Shown: positions 1-9,778 of the stretch, one piece after another
Numbering within the stretch: the first letter of the stretch is position 1
How the letters are laid out: each line of letters starts with the position of its first letter
From: Candidatus Absconditabacteria bacterium
Lineage (GTDB): Bacteria > Patescibacteriota > Gracilibacteria > Absconditabacterales > Absconditicoccaceae
Assembly: GCA_028685875.1 (NCBI GenBank)
Contig: JAQUDD010000004.1
Coordinates: forward strand, 41,222-105,221
Length of the DNA stretch: 64,000 bases
Direction of reading: 5' to 3'
Notes under the pieces: model-generated
Database searches by the model: none
The model's input: only the letters and a program-made list of their open reading frames with translations
Told to the model about the DNA's origin: nothing
Translations under genes and position numbers: made by a program

Positions 1-393
1 ACTGACAAATCAGTATCTTGGAGTTCAAGTAATACAAGTGTCGCTACCGTCAGTGCTACGGGAACGGTAACTGCTATCGCTGCCGGTTCTGCTACCATCA
101 CCGTGAAAACGAATGATGGAAATAAGAGCGCTTTTGCTACTGTTACTGTTTCTACCACAAAAGACTATAGCTGGATAAAAATCGGCAGCATCTACACGGA
201 AGTCGTGGGAGAGCACCTGCTCATTAGAGTAGTCGGGACGAAAGCTACTGAATTCACGAAACTCTTTGTGAATACGGTAGAAGTGTCTAACTTCTCCGAT
301 GGAGAGGCACTTGTGCCCATCCAAAATGAGATGTCTATAAAGGTAATAACTTCAGCGGGTGTAAGCGTTGAAGCATGGTATAAAACTCAATAA
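1..393 (+). CDS. Ig-like (Big_2) surface protein, C-terminal fragment
   Basis: The frame is open from the first base and ends at TAA 391-393, so the N-terminus lies outside the window. The visible 130 residues begin with the end of a bacterial Ig-like group 2 domain (motif VSWSSSNTSVATVS followed by GTVTAIAAGSATITV), which in this family is an extracellular beta-sandwich module of adhesins and surface proteins. A further beta-rich C-terminal part of about 75 residues is not recognised. There is no in-frame TGA. Only 10 bases separate it from the next lipoprotein gene, so the two are probably cotranscribed. Base composition is less AT-rich than the rest of the window, which suggests transfer or an assembly join. 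Confidence 0.75.
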   Translation, partial: TDKSVSWSSSNTSVATVSATGTVTAIAAGSATITVKTNDGNKSAFATVTVSTTKDYSWIKIGSIYTEVVGEHLLIRVVGTKATEFTKLFVNTVEVSNFSDGEALVPIQNEMSIKVITSAGVSVEAWYKTQ

Positions 394-403
394 CGTAAAA
401 AAT

Positions 404-1003
404 ATGAAAAAAATCATTTTTGTAGCGTGCATAATAATCCCCTTGCTCTTCGTAGCTTGTGGACCTGATGAGCCCATACTCGAGCTCGTACTCGAGAAGA
501 ACTCAATTGAAGTGTTTGAAGGGGAAACAGTAACAGTTTCCATTAAGCATGGAAACGGAGGGTACTATGTTCAATCTATCAGTCCGCAAGGGCTGATTGA
601 AGCGGTCTGTACCGAGAGATCGGTTCAGATCAGCGGAATAGAATATGGGACAGGAACACTCATTATCGCGGATAATGAGGGGAAAACAGCGACTATTGCT
701 GTATCCGTTAGCTCAAATTCCTTCAAAAGATCTGTAAGAAAATTTTCTTACAAAGGTCTGAATATTGTCTTCGGCGAAACTCCAAACTGGACTATCGCTG
801 GTGTGAATGAAAAGGAGATTGAGTTGGTCTCTCTTGGACAAAAGACTTCCGTATATATTGTATGGAAATCTTCAAGCTCAATTGAACTTCGCCAGTATAC
901 TAACGGTGAAGAAAAGAAGGAGACGCTAAGTATTAAAAACCTTGGAAAAGATGAGAAGGGATATTCCCATTTCCTCTTTGAAGGGGGAGAGTTAGTAAAT
1001 TAG
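404..1003 (+). CDS. Putative lipoprotein, Bacteroidota-like
   Basis: A 199-residue protein with a lipoprotein signal: MKKIIF, a hydrophobic core, and a lipobox ending LLFVAC, with the lipidated Cys followed by GPDEP. This acidic start of the mature protein is common in Bacteroidota outer-membrane lipoproteins. The rest is beta-rich; a segment around residues 30-75 (VFEGETVTVSI, GTGTLIIADNEGKTATIAV) resembles an Ig-like/BACON-type repeat, but no catalytic motif is visible. I chose ATG 404 because it gives the signal peptide directly; an upstream start at 368 would overlap the preceding gene. There is no TGA and no CGA codon, so the gene fits either the standard or the local code. A strong terminator follows. 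Confidence 0.75.
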   Translation: MKKIIFVACIIIPLLFVACGPDEPILELVLEKNSIEVFEGETVTVSIKHGNGGYYVQSISPQGLIEAVCTERSVQISGIEYGTGTLIIADNEGKTATIAVSVSSNSFKRSVRKFSYKGLNIVFGETPNWTIAGVNEKEIELVSLGQKTSVYIVWKSSSSIELRQYTNGEEKKETLSIKNLGKDEKGYSHFLFEGGELVN

Positions 1004-1024
1004 TAAAGTAACCTTTACAAGAAG

Positions 1025-1052
1025 ACTGCCAGCGGATAAGCTGGCAGTTTTT
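1025..1052 (+). terminator. Rho-independent terminator of the lipoprotein operon
   Basis: A 9-bp perfect stem (ACTGCCAGC / GCTGGCAGT) with loop GGATAA is followed by a run of T. It starts 22 bases after the lipoprotein stop codon. Confidence 0.9.
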
Positions 1053-1225
1053 GCATAGAGGGGAAATAATCCCCTCTTCTGTTTTGCTCTCCCGCAGCTC
1101 GTGCGGGACAGGCTCTCTCCCCTTAACAGGAGAGACCAATGTAATATGTTCCTCCCTGTTAGGGGAGGTGACCTGCTAAGCGGGTCGGAGGGGTTATATC
1201 AAGAACCCCAAGTTCTTTTATGCAT

Positions 1226-1478
1226 TGTCATTCAGCGTCGTAGTGTAACGAAGGCGAAGAATCCAGTTTCACACACAGTGGATTGCTTCGCAGGCTCGCA
1301 ATGACGCAAAAGTTGTCATTCTGAATGCAGTGAAGTGAAGAATCCAGTTCATACACAGTGGATTGCTTCGCAGGCTCGCAATGACGCAAAAGTTGTCATT
1401 CTGAATGAAACGAAGTGAAGTGAAGAATCCAGTTCACACACAGTGGATTGCCGCGTCGCTTCGCTCCTCGCAATGACA
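1226..1478. repeat. Three tandem palindromic intergenic repeats
   Basis: Three copies of an ~82-base unit lie at about 1226-1313, 1314-1393 and 1394-1478. Each begins TGTCATTC, contains GAATCCAGT and its near inverse CAGTGGATTG, and ends CGCAATGAC(A), so each unit can fold into an imperfect cruciform. The copies differ by a few bases, mainly in the stretch before GAATCC. The rest of 1053-1634 holds no supportable gene. It carries other short inverted stretches, such as CCCGCAGCTCGTGCGGG near 1091 and a CCCTCCTTACGAAGGAGGG hairpin near 1551. Confidence 0.75.
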
Positions 1479-1634
1479 AGACAAGACCCCGGGGTCATTA
1501 GATATGAACTCACTACGTTCGCCTCCCTCCTTCATAAGGGGGATAAAAAAACCCTCCTTACGAAGGAGGGTTGGGAAGGTTCGTATGTAGGGACAAGACC
1601 CGGGTGGAAGTTGAGAAGTCCGAGTAAAAAAAAA

Positions 1635-3800
1635 TTACGGATTCACGTAACTGATATCTGGGGTCAGAGTAAGTTGTTGATTAAGTTGTTGATCAAGTTG
1701 TTGATTAAGTTGTTGATCAAGTTCTTGATCTGCTCCTACGCTAGTAGTATATTCCTGCATCATCAAAGGATAGAGAGATTCTGCCCCTTCTGCATCGTGA
1801 GTAGCCAGTGTATCCGCTCTGAGCATTGCTTTAAACTGTGCAATATTAAACACTCCTCCGCTAGTGTTTGCATTTAGTATGTCTAAGATATTTGGTTTTA
1901 GGTCATTTCCTCCTTGTAGGGTTCCTACGGTATTTTCTATCCAGGTAGGATCAATCCCTGCTATAATAGGGCTAAAATGCTGCTGAGTATCGGTGCCTTG
2001 TTTTTTGGCAGCAAGGAGCGTTCCAAATTCTTGCATAGCAAGTCTCAGCTCGGCAAGCTGGTTTGGAGAGCTTTCTTGGAGCGTTTTGTTCAACATAGTG
2101 CGGAAAGTTGCAACTTCTGGAGGAGGAGATTCCTGAGCAAGAGCTTGCTCAATGGATTTCCCTTCTGGAAGGAGGGTTCCCAAGGTCTGCACGGTTTCCT
2201 GTGCGGCGAGCGATTTCTGCATTTCTTTTTCCATACGGATTTTTACCAAGTCTTTAGCTCCATACAGCTGGTTTACTTGGGTAAAGAGATAGGATTGCAG
2301 ATTTTTTTGATATTCCTCCATGGACGTGCTGTTTTCAAGGAGCTTTTTTTGTTGTTGCTGAAAGGAATTCTTTACCGTATTTCGGATATCTGCTTTATCG
2401 GGCATAATATATTTGGAGTCTTGGAAGTATTCGTTCCCCACCTGGAATCCTCCTCCCTCATGCGTAGAGAAGTAGCTAGAGGTTTGGAGAGGAGACGGTT
2501 TTGATAAGTCTGATTTCAAGGCAAACGGTCTTCCTTGTACTTCTCCGCGGAAGGTAATACTTTCCTGAGTCATGCTAATATCCTTATTCTGATCAAAGAT
2601 AAATCCACTCAAATCAGCATCTCCCTCTTTGAGAGGAAAATCCAAATAATTAGCGAGCCCAATCACGGGAGCCATCGTATTCATCAGCTCCATATTATGC
2701 ATACTGGATTGGGTGTATTCTCCTCTCAGCTTTTGAAGCGTCTTTTTGTAGTTATCAAGGAAATCGATATCGTGCTGGTTCATCTCTGGAGCAGGAATAG
2801 AAGTTCCCTGGAGAGCTACTTGCTCCTGATAGCTTCTGACCTTGGATTCTCGTTCAGCATGCAAGGTTGTATATCTCTCCGTCTCAGCGGGGAAAAACTT
2901 TCAAAATTGTTCAGAGAGTGCTGAGAAGGTGTTGCTCTCCTCGCTTTTAGTATTAAAGAGGGATTCGTAGTCATCTGCATGCTGTTTGCTATTGTTCTCA
3001 AAAGCTGATTTCACGCTCTCGTTCCCTCTGTCTTTGTGGAGGAGGTCTCCAGAGATTTTGAGAGTCGTTTCTGGACTCGTGAAGGATTTAGGAGACGATC
3101 AGAAAACACTTCTTTCCAAGGTTCCCAAGCTCTTGAGGAAGTCTTGTGTTTCGCGATCCTGATAGTTTTGAGGGTTTTGCTCGATGAGAGATTTGGTTGC
3201 ATGAAAGCTGATATATTCATCGATTTGGGTTTGATCAAATCCTTGGGATTGAAGTTGGTCAAGAAGTCCTTGGGATTGAAGGGATTGCTTGCTGGATTGT
3301 AAGGTTTCTTGAGAAGGCTGAGCTTCTGCATGTTTAGTGAGAAAGCTTTTTTGGCTTTCCCTAGTTTCTAAGAAGAGTCTTTTCTGAAACTCTCTTTCCT
3401 GTTCTCGTTCTATTTGATTTATTGTCTTTTTCCCCTCCGTTTGTGTTGCCTCTTCCTCCGTTTGTGTTGCCTCTTCCTCCGTTTGTGTTGCCTTTTCTAT
3501 CTCACCTACCTTTAAAGTTTTTATGCTGTCTTCAAGGGAAAGCATCATTAATGCTTTCTTTTTTCTTGGCTTCTCTTTTTCCTTATCTAGTTGTTGTAAG
3601 AGTTCGACTTTTTTGTGAGGATTTTCTCTAAGGTATTGTAGAAAATCTTTTTCTAGATTAGAGTCTTCAGGGTATCCACTAAGGAGTTCTTGTAGCAAGG
3701 TAATTTCTTCATTAGGAAAAATGGTCTCCAAAGTTTCTTGTTGTTCTACTTTAGCTAACTGTTCTTGTTTTTCCTGTTGATTTTGTAGCTCTATAGACAT
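1635..3800 (-). CDS. Large glutamine-rich coiled-coil protein, unknown function
   Basis: With TGA read as Gly the frame runs from ATG 3800 to TAA 1635, 721 residues, crossing TGA at 3099-3101 and 2901-2903. The protein is hydrophilic and rich in Gln, Glu and Lys, with long predicted helices and no signal peptide or membrane segment. Two low-complexity repeats stand out: a triplicated ATQTEEE-type unit near residue 125, and a C-terminal LNQQLDQQLNQQL tract about 20 residues before the end. I do not recognise a family. A second uncharacterised gene (3868-4626) lies 67 bases upstream on the same strand, so they may form one unit. Continuity across both TGA codons is supported by uninterrupted helix-like composition rather than by homology. 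Confidence 0.7.
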
Positions 3801-3867
3801 TCGTTATACAAAAAATAAGAGTACACTCAAGTATACTCCTATTTCTGAAATTTTGCAAATTTCCAGC

Positions 3868-4626
3868 TTATTTATTTTCCGCTAATTCCAATATTCATAA
3901 TTCCTCCATCATCTTTTTAAATTCCTTTGAAGGCTCATACTCATCTTTCCGTTTGTTTATCGAACTCTCTATTCGTTTCTTCAATTGGACAATCTCTGCC
4001 TGCTTGTTTCCATTATTTTTTATTTGATTATAATATCCCAATATTTCGGCATCTTCTTTTTGCCCATGTTTTTGCAATTCTAATGCTGCTTGGTTTGCTC
4101 TATCTACTGCTTGGTTTGCTCTATCTACTGCCTGGTTTGCTCTATTTTCTAAGTCTGTTGCATATTCACGCTTTGTTTTCTTAGCAAGTCCTGCATTTAA
4201 AATATATATCTCCTCATTTACTTTCGTAGGATTTTCTTCATCTTTGGTAAATTCTCCAAGATATACTGCAACAAATTCTCCTTGTTCTGATCCCTCAATT
4301 CCCTCATTCTTTATAGCCTTTTTGATGAAATCTTGGTGATAGGTAACTTCTTTTCCCATTCGTTGGACAATCTGTGTTGCCATAGTTCTCCATTCATCAG
4401 GAATTTTCACTCCCAACTCTTTCTCGAACTCCGTCAAAGCCGAGGTCTCCATAAAATCAGCTCTCGCATCATAGGTGCTAGAGGGATTTTTCGTTAGGGC
4501 TTCGGCCAACTGCTCGGTTTGCTGTTTAGTGGTATTCTTAACTTTTTCTTGTGCCTGAAGCTCTGCTGAAGAAGCAGCAACTCATAGTCCTGCACCAAGC
4601 ATTACTGCGTTTGCAAATTTTCCCAT
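3868..4626 (-). CDS. Secreted or membrane-anchored helical protein, unknown
   Basis: A 252-residue frame from ATG 4626 to TAA 3868, with TGA as Gly at 4582-4584 and 3895-3897. The first 20 residues (MGKFANAVMLGAGLGVAAS) look like a signal peptide that is complete only if the first TGA is Gly. The middle holds an 8-residue repeat, RANQAVD, in about three tandem copies around residues 155-180, within a long charged helix. The C-terminus is basic and acidic mixed (EPSKEFKKMMEEL, then eight more residues after the second TGA). No family is recognised. It is 67 bases upstream of the Gln-rich gene on the same strand. Confidence 0.65.
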
Positions 4627-4802
4627 ACTTATTATAGAAAAATATAAAACATCTTTTATTATTTTATATTTCTTTTTCTATTTGTCAAGTATTTTACTAG
4701 GAAGACCACCTCCCTTTTATTAGCATAGAAAAATAGTGTTTCTTGTCAAGAGATAGATGAAATTCTTCACCTGAGTCGGGGGCCACCTAAGTGGATTCTA
4801 GA

Positions 4803-6392
4803 TTACCCTCCTTTCATTGCCTCTATGAATCCGACAAAGAGCGGATGAGGGTGGAGCGGTCTAGATTTTAATTCTGGATGTGCCTGCGTAGCAATCATAT
4901 ATGGATGGTCTTTTATTTCTACTACTTCGGCCAATTCTCCATCCAAACTCGTCCCAGAGATAAGGAAACCCTTTTCTTCAAATTCTGGTCTGTAAGCATT
5001 ATTGAACTCATAACGATGACGATGACGCTCCGCTATTTGGAGTTTCCCATAGACTTTTTCTGCCAAACTTCCTTTTGTTAGGGCACAATCATAGCTTCCA
5101 AGTCTCATCGTTCCGCCTTTTTTTTCTATTCCCTTTTGATGTTCCATGAGATGAATCACTTGATGCTGAGCATCAGGAAAAAATTCTTCACTCGTCGCAT
5201 CAGGATATCCCAACACATTCCTAGCAAATTCTATTGCCATAATTTGTGAACCGAGACAGATTCCGAGATAAGGAATTTTATTTTCTCTAGCAAATTGTGC
5301 AGCCATCACCATTCCCTCAATTCCTCTGGTTCCAAATCCTCCTGGCACACAAATTCCACTATATCCAAGTAACATATCCGTTCCTTGTTTTTCAATTTCC
5401 TCAGCAGAAACAAAATCAATCTGAATTTTGATGTCTTTTCGATACCCAGCAACTTTTAGCCCTTCATTTAAGGAATAATAAGCATCTTCCAGAGAAACAT
5501 ACTTTCCTACCATTGCAATCTTTTTTACTTCTTTGGCATTCTGGATGTGGTCTACTAACTGTTCCCACTTTGAAAGATCTATTTGGGTTTGTGGAAAATG
5601 TAATGCCTGAAGGAGCGTATTTCCTAGGACATGTTTTTGATAATTTACGGGCACTTCGTAAATAGATTTTACCGTAGCACTAGGAATCACACACTGAATA
5701 GGTAATCCACACATCAGGGAGAGTTTTCTAATAATATCTTCTTCAACTGGCATATCTGCCCTCACTACCAAAATATCTGGGTCTATTCCTCTTGATCTAA
5801 GATCTCTTACGGAATTCTGAGCAGGTTTAGTTTTGAGTTCTTTGCTCGCTCCGAGATAGGGGACATATACGAGATGCACAAATACTACGTTCTCAGCCCC
5901 CAATTCTTGTCTAAGCTGACGCACAGATTCGATTAAATATTCATTCTCCATATCTCCTACCGTTCCTCCAATTTCCACAATAGAAATATCTGCTCCACTC
6001 TGCGTGAAGCCTTCTTTGATTTTTTCTTTAACGAGGGACGCTACATGAGAAATCACCTGCACGGTTTTCCCCAAGTATTCTCCTTTTCTTTCTCTTTCAA
6101 AAATTTCTTGATAAATTCTTCCTGTAGTCCAACTGGAATTTTTGGTCATATTGGTATCAATATATCTCTCATAATGTCCGATGTCCAAATCTGTCTCCGT
6201 TCCATCATCGGTCACAAATACTTCTCCATGTTCTATAGGATTCATCGTCCCAGGATCTACATTGAGATATCCATCAAATTTCTGCATAAAAATCTGATAG
6301 CCTGCAGCTTTAAGAATTGCTCCAATGCTTGCTCCCGTGATTCCTTTTCCGATTCCAGAGAGGACTCCTCCTGTAACACAGATAACTTTCAT
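4803..6392 (-). CDS. pyrG: CTP synthase
   Basis: A 529-residue cytoplasmic enzyme that converts UTP to CTP with glutamine as amino donor. The N-terminal synthetase domain starts at residue 1 (VTGGVLSGIGKGI nucleotide loop; KFDGYLNVDPGTMNP; HGEVFVTDDGTETDLDIGHYERY). The C-terminal class I glutamine amidotransferase domain has the nucleophile Cys in GICLGSQ and the His-Glu pair in AHPELKSRP. Length matches the usual ~535. The gene contains no in-frame TGA. It uses CGA once, at a poorly conserved position (AGY-CGA-KDIKI). It is monocistronic, flanked by a divergent HIT gene. Confidence 0.97.
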   Translation of the reverse strand: MKVICVTGGVLSGIGKGITGASIGAILKAAGYQIFMQKFDGYLNVDPGTMNPIEHGEVFVTDDGTETDLDIGHYERYIDTNMTKNSSWTTGRIYQEIFERERKGEYLGKTVQVISHVASLVKEKIKEGFTQSGADISIVEIGGTVGDMENEYLIESVRQLRQELGAENVVFVHLVYVPYLGASKELKTKPAQNSVRDLRSRGIDPDILVVRADMPVEEDIIRKLSLMCGLPIQCVIPSATVKSIYEVPVNYQKHVLGNTLLQALHFPQTQIDLSKWEQLVDHIQNAKEVKKIAMVGKYVSLEDAYYSLNEGLKVAGYRKDIKIQIDFVSAEEIEKQGTDMLLGYSGICVPGGFGTRGIEGMVMAAQFARENKIPYLGICLGSQIMAIEFARNVLGYPDATSEEFFPDAQHQVIHLMEHQKGIEKKGGTMRLGSYDCALTKGSLAEKVYGKLQIAERHRHRYEFNNAYRPEFEEKGFLISGTSLDGELAEVVEIKDHPYMIATQAHPELKSRPLHPHPLFVGFIEAMKGG

Positions 6393-6529
6393 TCTTGTTG
6401 AGTTTTAAGTGGGTAAAATCATCTGTATTCTTTTTTATTTTTTTTTCAAGAGAAGGTGGATATTTTTATCCCCCAGAGCTAGACCCCGGAGTTTAATAAA
6501 CCCTAGAGCTAGCTGTACTTTATAATCCC

Positions 6530-6557
6530 TTGAAAAAATCTGATTTCTCTCTATATA
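6530..6557 (+). promoter_or_regulatory. Sigma-70-type promoter of the HIT gene
   Basis: TTGAAA at 6530-6535 and TATATA at 6552-6557 are separated by 16 bases. Transcription would start near 6564, just upstream of ATG 6584, which argues against translation starting further upstream. Confidence 0.55.
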
Positions 6558-6583
6558 AAAAGAGCTTTATTCTTCTTTTTATT

Positions 6584-6982
6584 ATGCATACTTGTCCTTT
6601 TTGTGCTCTCATTGCAAAACAACTTCCTGCGGATAGCATCTATGAAGATGAGAATACTCTCGTTATTCTCCCTAAAGAAATTGAATCCTATGGGCACACG
6701 CTCATTATCCCAAAACAACATTATCTCTCCTTTTTTGATATCCCAAAAACAGAACTTCATCATCTCATGGACACTACTCAAGTCATAACTTTGCTCTACC
6801 AAGAGAAACTCTGAACTAGTGGCATAAATCTGCTCCATGCTAGTGGAGAGGATGCTGGACAATCTGTGCAGCACTTTCATTTTCACCTTTTCCCAAGATT
6901 CTCAGATGACAATATTGATCTCTGGCCAAAGTTTCCTAACTACAAAGCTGATAGAGAGCACTTTCTCAACACCATTAAGTAA
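6584..6982 (+). CDS. HIT-family nucleotide hydrolase/transferase
   Basis: A 132-residue histidine-triad protein. It begins MHTCPFC, typical of Zn-binding HIT proteins of the HinT/Fhit branch, and the catalytic triad HFHFHLFPR lies about residues 97-105. The TGA at 6812-6814 is read as Gly in the segment EKL-G-TSGINLL, which in HIT proteins is the glycine-containing strand before the triad; without it the catalytic half would be lost. HIT proteins hydrolyse nucleoside phosphoramidates or dinucleotides in the cytoplasm; the substrate cannot be told from sequence. ATG 6584 is preferred because a promoter -35 box occupies the region of any longer start. Confidence 0.9.
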
Positions 6983-7007
6983 ATCACCTATAATAAAAAT
7001 CCAACCT

Positions 7008-7133
7008 TTATTCAGGAGGGATTTTTTTCTCTTTCTTATGAAAGAAGTTTTTTATCTTGTCGTATATTACGATAACAGCGATAACTGCAAAAACCAATAA
7101 TAGTGCTTCAATAGGAACATTTAAAATTTTCAT
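7008..7133 (-). CDS. Small single-span membrane protein
   Basis: A 41-residue frame from ATG 7133 to TAA 7008: a short start, a strongly hydrophobic span (LLLVFAVIAVIVIYD) and a Lys/His-rich cytoplasmic tail (KIKNFFHKKEKKIPPE). The composition is that of a real small membrane protein, but no homologue family is recognised. Its 3' end overlaps an inverted repeat (AAATCC...GGATTT plus T run) that may terminate the convergent HIT transcript. No Shine-Dalgarno sequence is visible. Confidence 0.45.
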   Translation of the reverse strand: MKILNVPIEALLLVFAVIAVIVIYDKIKNFFHKKEKKIPPE

Positions 7134-7273
7134 ATTTGTATATTTTTTGTTTGCAGGGGCAGTGATAGTTAAATGTCCCCTCTTTTTCAAGGAGAAGTGT
7201 CACAATAGTCAGCTTTTCTTCGTTTATAGGTAATATGGTTCTTCCTCTGATTTTTATTTTCTTTGTTTTTCCT

Positions 7274-7957
7274 ATGAAACACACTATTTTGCTTACTTCA
7301 TGTTTGGGGGTACTTTTCTTAGCTGCCTGCTCAGCTCCTACTACTTTTCCACAAAATACAGGCGATCTTGTGAATTCCGGAGGAGATACCTCTACCCTTC
7401 CTCCTGATGCAATGCCCTATAGTGAGAACCTTATTGTGACCGACTTTTGAGCAGTTCCAGAGAGTGGAGTAGAAGAAAATAATGAAGCTACTACGCTCAC
7501 TCTTACTGCCTACTTTGAGGAGTATACAGAGATTCTCTTCCTACCAAGAACGCTATGGAATAACTATCTTGATCCTCTCGAAGATACTACTCCTGGAAAT
7601 GGAATCTTTTTTAGTGGATGGATTGTTTGACTTGATGCAGGGGCAGGGAGTCATTACTACCAAGTGGTACAAGTAGAAGCATTAGAAAAAATCACTACTC
7701 CTACCCAAGATGAAGTAGAAGCAATTCTCAATACCTATAATTATTGTGAACAAGATAGTGATTGCGCGAGCTTTTACGGAGATTGTCCGCTTAGCTGTCA
7801 CCTTGCTGTGAATAAAGATAAACTCGAACTTGCTCAACAGATTTCTCAAAACTTTGCAAGTAGCCAAGAACCTCAGTGTATGTATGGATGTAATGAAATT
7901 GTATCGGTAAGCTGTGAAAATTATCAATGCGTACCCCAAGGAAGACAACGAGAGTAA
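7274..7957 (+). CDS. Cysteine-rich lipoprotein
   Basis: A 227-residue frame, ATG 7274 to TAA 7955-7957, reading through TGA at 7448-7450 and 7628-7630 as Gly. It starts with a lipoprotein signal (MKHTILLTSCLG, lipobox LFLAAC). A Ser/Thr/Pro-rich linker follows, then a middle domain, and a C-terminal domain with about eight cysteines (CEQDSDCASFYGDCPLSC ... CMYGCNEIVSVSC), probably disulphide bonded outside the membrane. This cysteine pattern resembles small secreted disulphide-rich domains, but I cannot name it. A terminator follows at 7997-8019. Confidence 0.75.
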
Positions 7958-7996
7958 ATAGCCTATTTTGTAAGATTTTGAATCATATCTCTCATA

Positions 7997-8019
7997 GGAG
8001 CAGGGACCTGCTCTTTTTT
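7997..8019 (+). terminator. Terminator after the Cys-rich lipoprotein gene
   Basis: Stem GAGCAG/CTGCTC with a GGAC-type loop, followed by six T. Confidence 0.85.
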
Positions 8020-8024
8020 AGAGC

Positions 8025-8052
8025 TTGAAAAATGAAATGATTAAGATATAAG
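8025..8052 (+). promoter_or_regulatory. Probable gpmI promoter
   Basis: TTGAAA (8025-8030) and TATAAG (8047-8052), spacer 16, lie just after the preceding terminator and about 40 bases before the gpmI ATG. Confidence 0.5.
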
Positions 8053-8093
8053 TAGATATATGGGAAATCTTTACATTTTTGACACAAGGGGGT

Positions 8094-9626
8094 ATGAAAA
8101 AAGTAGCTTTGATTATTTTAGATGGATTTGGATTAAACGGGAAGACACCGGAAAATAACGGAATTTCCTTAGCTACAACGCCGACTTTTGATCAGCTTTT
8201 TTCTCTGCCTTATGCTCAGATTCGTACTGATGGGAAACATGTAGGACTTCCTGAGGGACAAATGGGAAATAGTGAGGTAGGACATATGACATTAGGAATG
8301 GGAAGAATTATCAAGCAATCTTTAGTAGAAATTGATGAGTTATTGGAGACAAATACCTTTAAAAATATTCCTGCTTTCCAAGAAGGAATTGCACATGTGA
8401 AAGAAAATTCTTCAAAACTTCATCTTATCTCACTGTTTAGTGAAGGAGGAGTACACACGGTACAGAGACATCTCGAAGGAGTAATACAACTCCTCCCTAA
8501 GGATATCGAGGTATATCTCCATCTTTTTACCGATGGAAGAGATATGCCACAGAAATCTGCACTCAAGATGTTACAAAACTTTGAGAAATTTCTCAAAAAC
8601 TATCCTCAGGTAAAGATCTCAACGCTCGGAGGGAGATACTTTGGGATGGATAGGGACAATAATCGAGAAAGAACGCAGAAGGCGTATGATGAGATTGTCT
8701 TTCAGCAGTCTCAGACAAGCGACACTCCAAGTGAATATCTGGCCAAATCTTATGAAGCTGAAGTGAGCGATGAATTCCTTGCTCCTGTAAGCTTTGTAGA
8801 AGGGGAACCGATTGAAGATGATGATGCTGTCTTTTTCTTGAATTATAGAACAGACAGAGGAAGGCAGCTTACTCAAGCATTGGAAGCGAGTATAGATAAA
8901 GAAAGAATTAAAGAATTCCCTCAGCGATGACCAGGATGTATGACCAAGCAGCTCAATAATATCTATCTTGCTACGATGGCGAAGTATTATCCTGAATATC
9001 AGGAAAATGTTTTCTTGAGAGAGAAAAATGTGAATAATACGCTCTCAGAAGTATTAGCAAAAGCTGATCTGAGACAGCTCCATCTCGCTGAGACAGAAAA
9101 GTATGCTCATGTGACGAAGTTTTTTAATGCTGAGAAGAATATTGTCTATGATGGACAGAAAAATATTTTGGTTCCTTCTCACAAAGTGGCGACCTATGAT
9201 CTCGATCCTGAGATGTCTGCACAGGAAATCTATGATACCTTTGTAGAAAACATAAAGGACTTTGATTTTTTCATCATCAATTTTGCTAATGGAGATATGG
9301 TAGGACATACAGGAGTAAGAGAGGCTATCATCAAGACGGTAGAAAAGTTAGATGAGCTCGTAGCAAAGATTCTGAAGCTAAGTAGGGAAGAAGATGTGGA
9401 CATTTTGCTTACTGCAGACCACGGAAACTGTGAAGATATGGGAACAGTAGAAAACCCCATTACTTCTCATACAACAAATCCTGTTCCTTTTTGGTATATA
9501 CAGGAGGGTAAAGTACAAGATAGTATCAAAGCTACAGGAGAATTGCAAGACTTTGCTCCTACAGTGTTAGCTTTGTTTGGTATCGAGACTCCAAAGGAGA
9601 TGACTGGGAAGAATCTCATTAAGTAA
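8094..9626 (+). CDS. gpmI: 2,3-bisphosphoglycerate-independent phosphoglycerate mutase
   Basis: A 510-residue glycolytic enzyme that interconverts 3- and 2-phosphoglycerate with two Mn ions; length is exactly that of the family. The alkaline-phosphatase-like metal and Ser site is seen in LILDGFG and the phospho-Ser loop GNSEVGH. Other landmarks are HLFTDGRD, the arginine region NYRTDR, ADHGN and TSHTTNPVP. TGA at 8928-8930 is Gly in FPQ-x-G-PGCM and joins two halves that are each incomplete. The CGA at 8664-8666 falls in MDRDNN-x-ERTQKAYD, where the family has an invariant Trp (RDxRWERV). ATG 8094 is preferred over TTG 8079. A terminator follows. Confidence 0.97.
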
Positions 9627-9648
9627 TTCTTATTAATTAGATACAAAA

Positions 9649-9678
9649 AAATCTAGGATGAGTAACCCTAGGTTTTTT
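9649..9678 (+). terminator. gpmI terminator
   Basis: Nine-pair stem AAATCTAGG/CCTAGGTTT (one G-T pair), nine-base loop, T6. Confidence 0.85.
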
Positions 9679-9689
9679 CTTCTAGTCAT

Positions 9690-9752
9690 ATTCCATTGTC
9701 ATCCTGAGCGAATGCGAAGGATCCAATTGTTACTATTTTATCAATTGGGTTA
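9690..9752. repeat. Single copy related to the palindromic repeats at 1.2-1.5 kb
   Basis: Contains TTGTCATCCTGAGCG, GAAGGATCCAATTG and the inverse CAATTGGGTT. The core resembles the TGTCATTCTGAA...GAATCCA units at the left end, linking the two ends of the sequence to one repeat family. Confidence 0.5.
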
Positions 9753-9778
9753 ACTTATTTCGTCTAAAAGAATGGCAT

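Noticed and set aside
8079-9626. gpmI and many other genes as pseudogenes split by stop codons
   Set aside because: All breaks are TGA, frames never shift, and Gly fits the conserved columns; the code, not decay, explains them.
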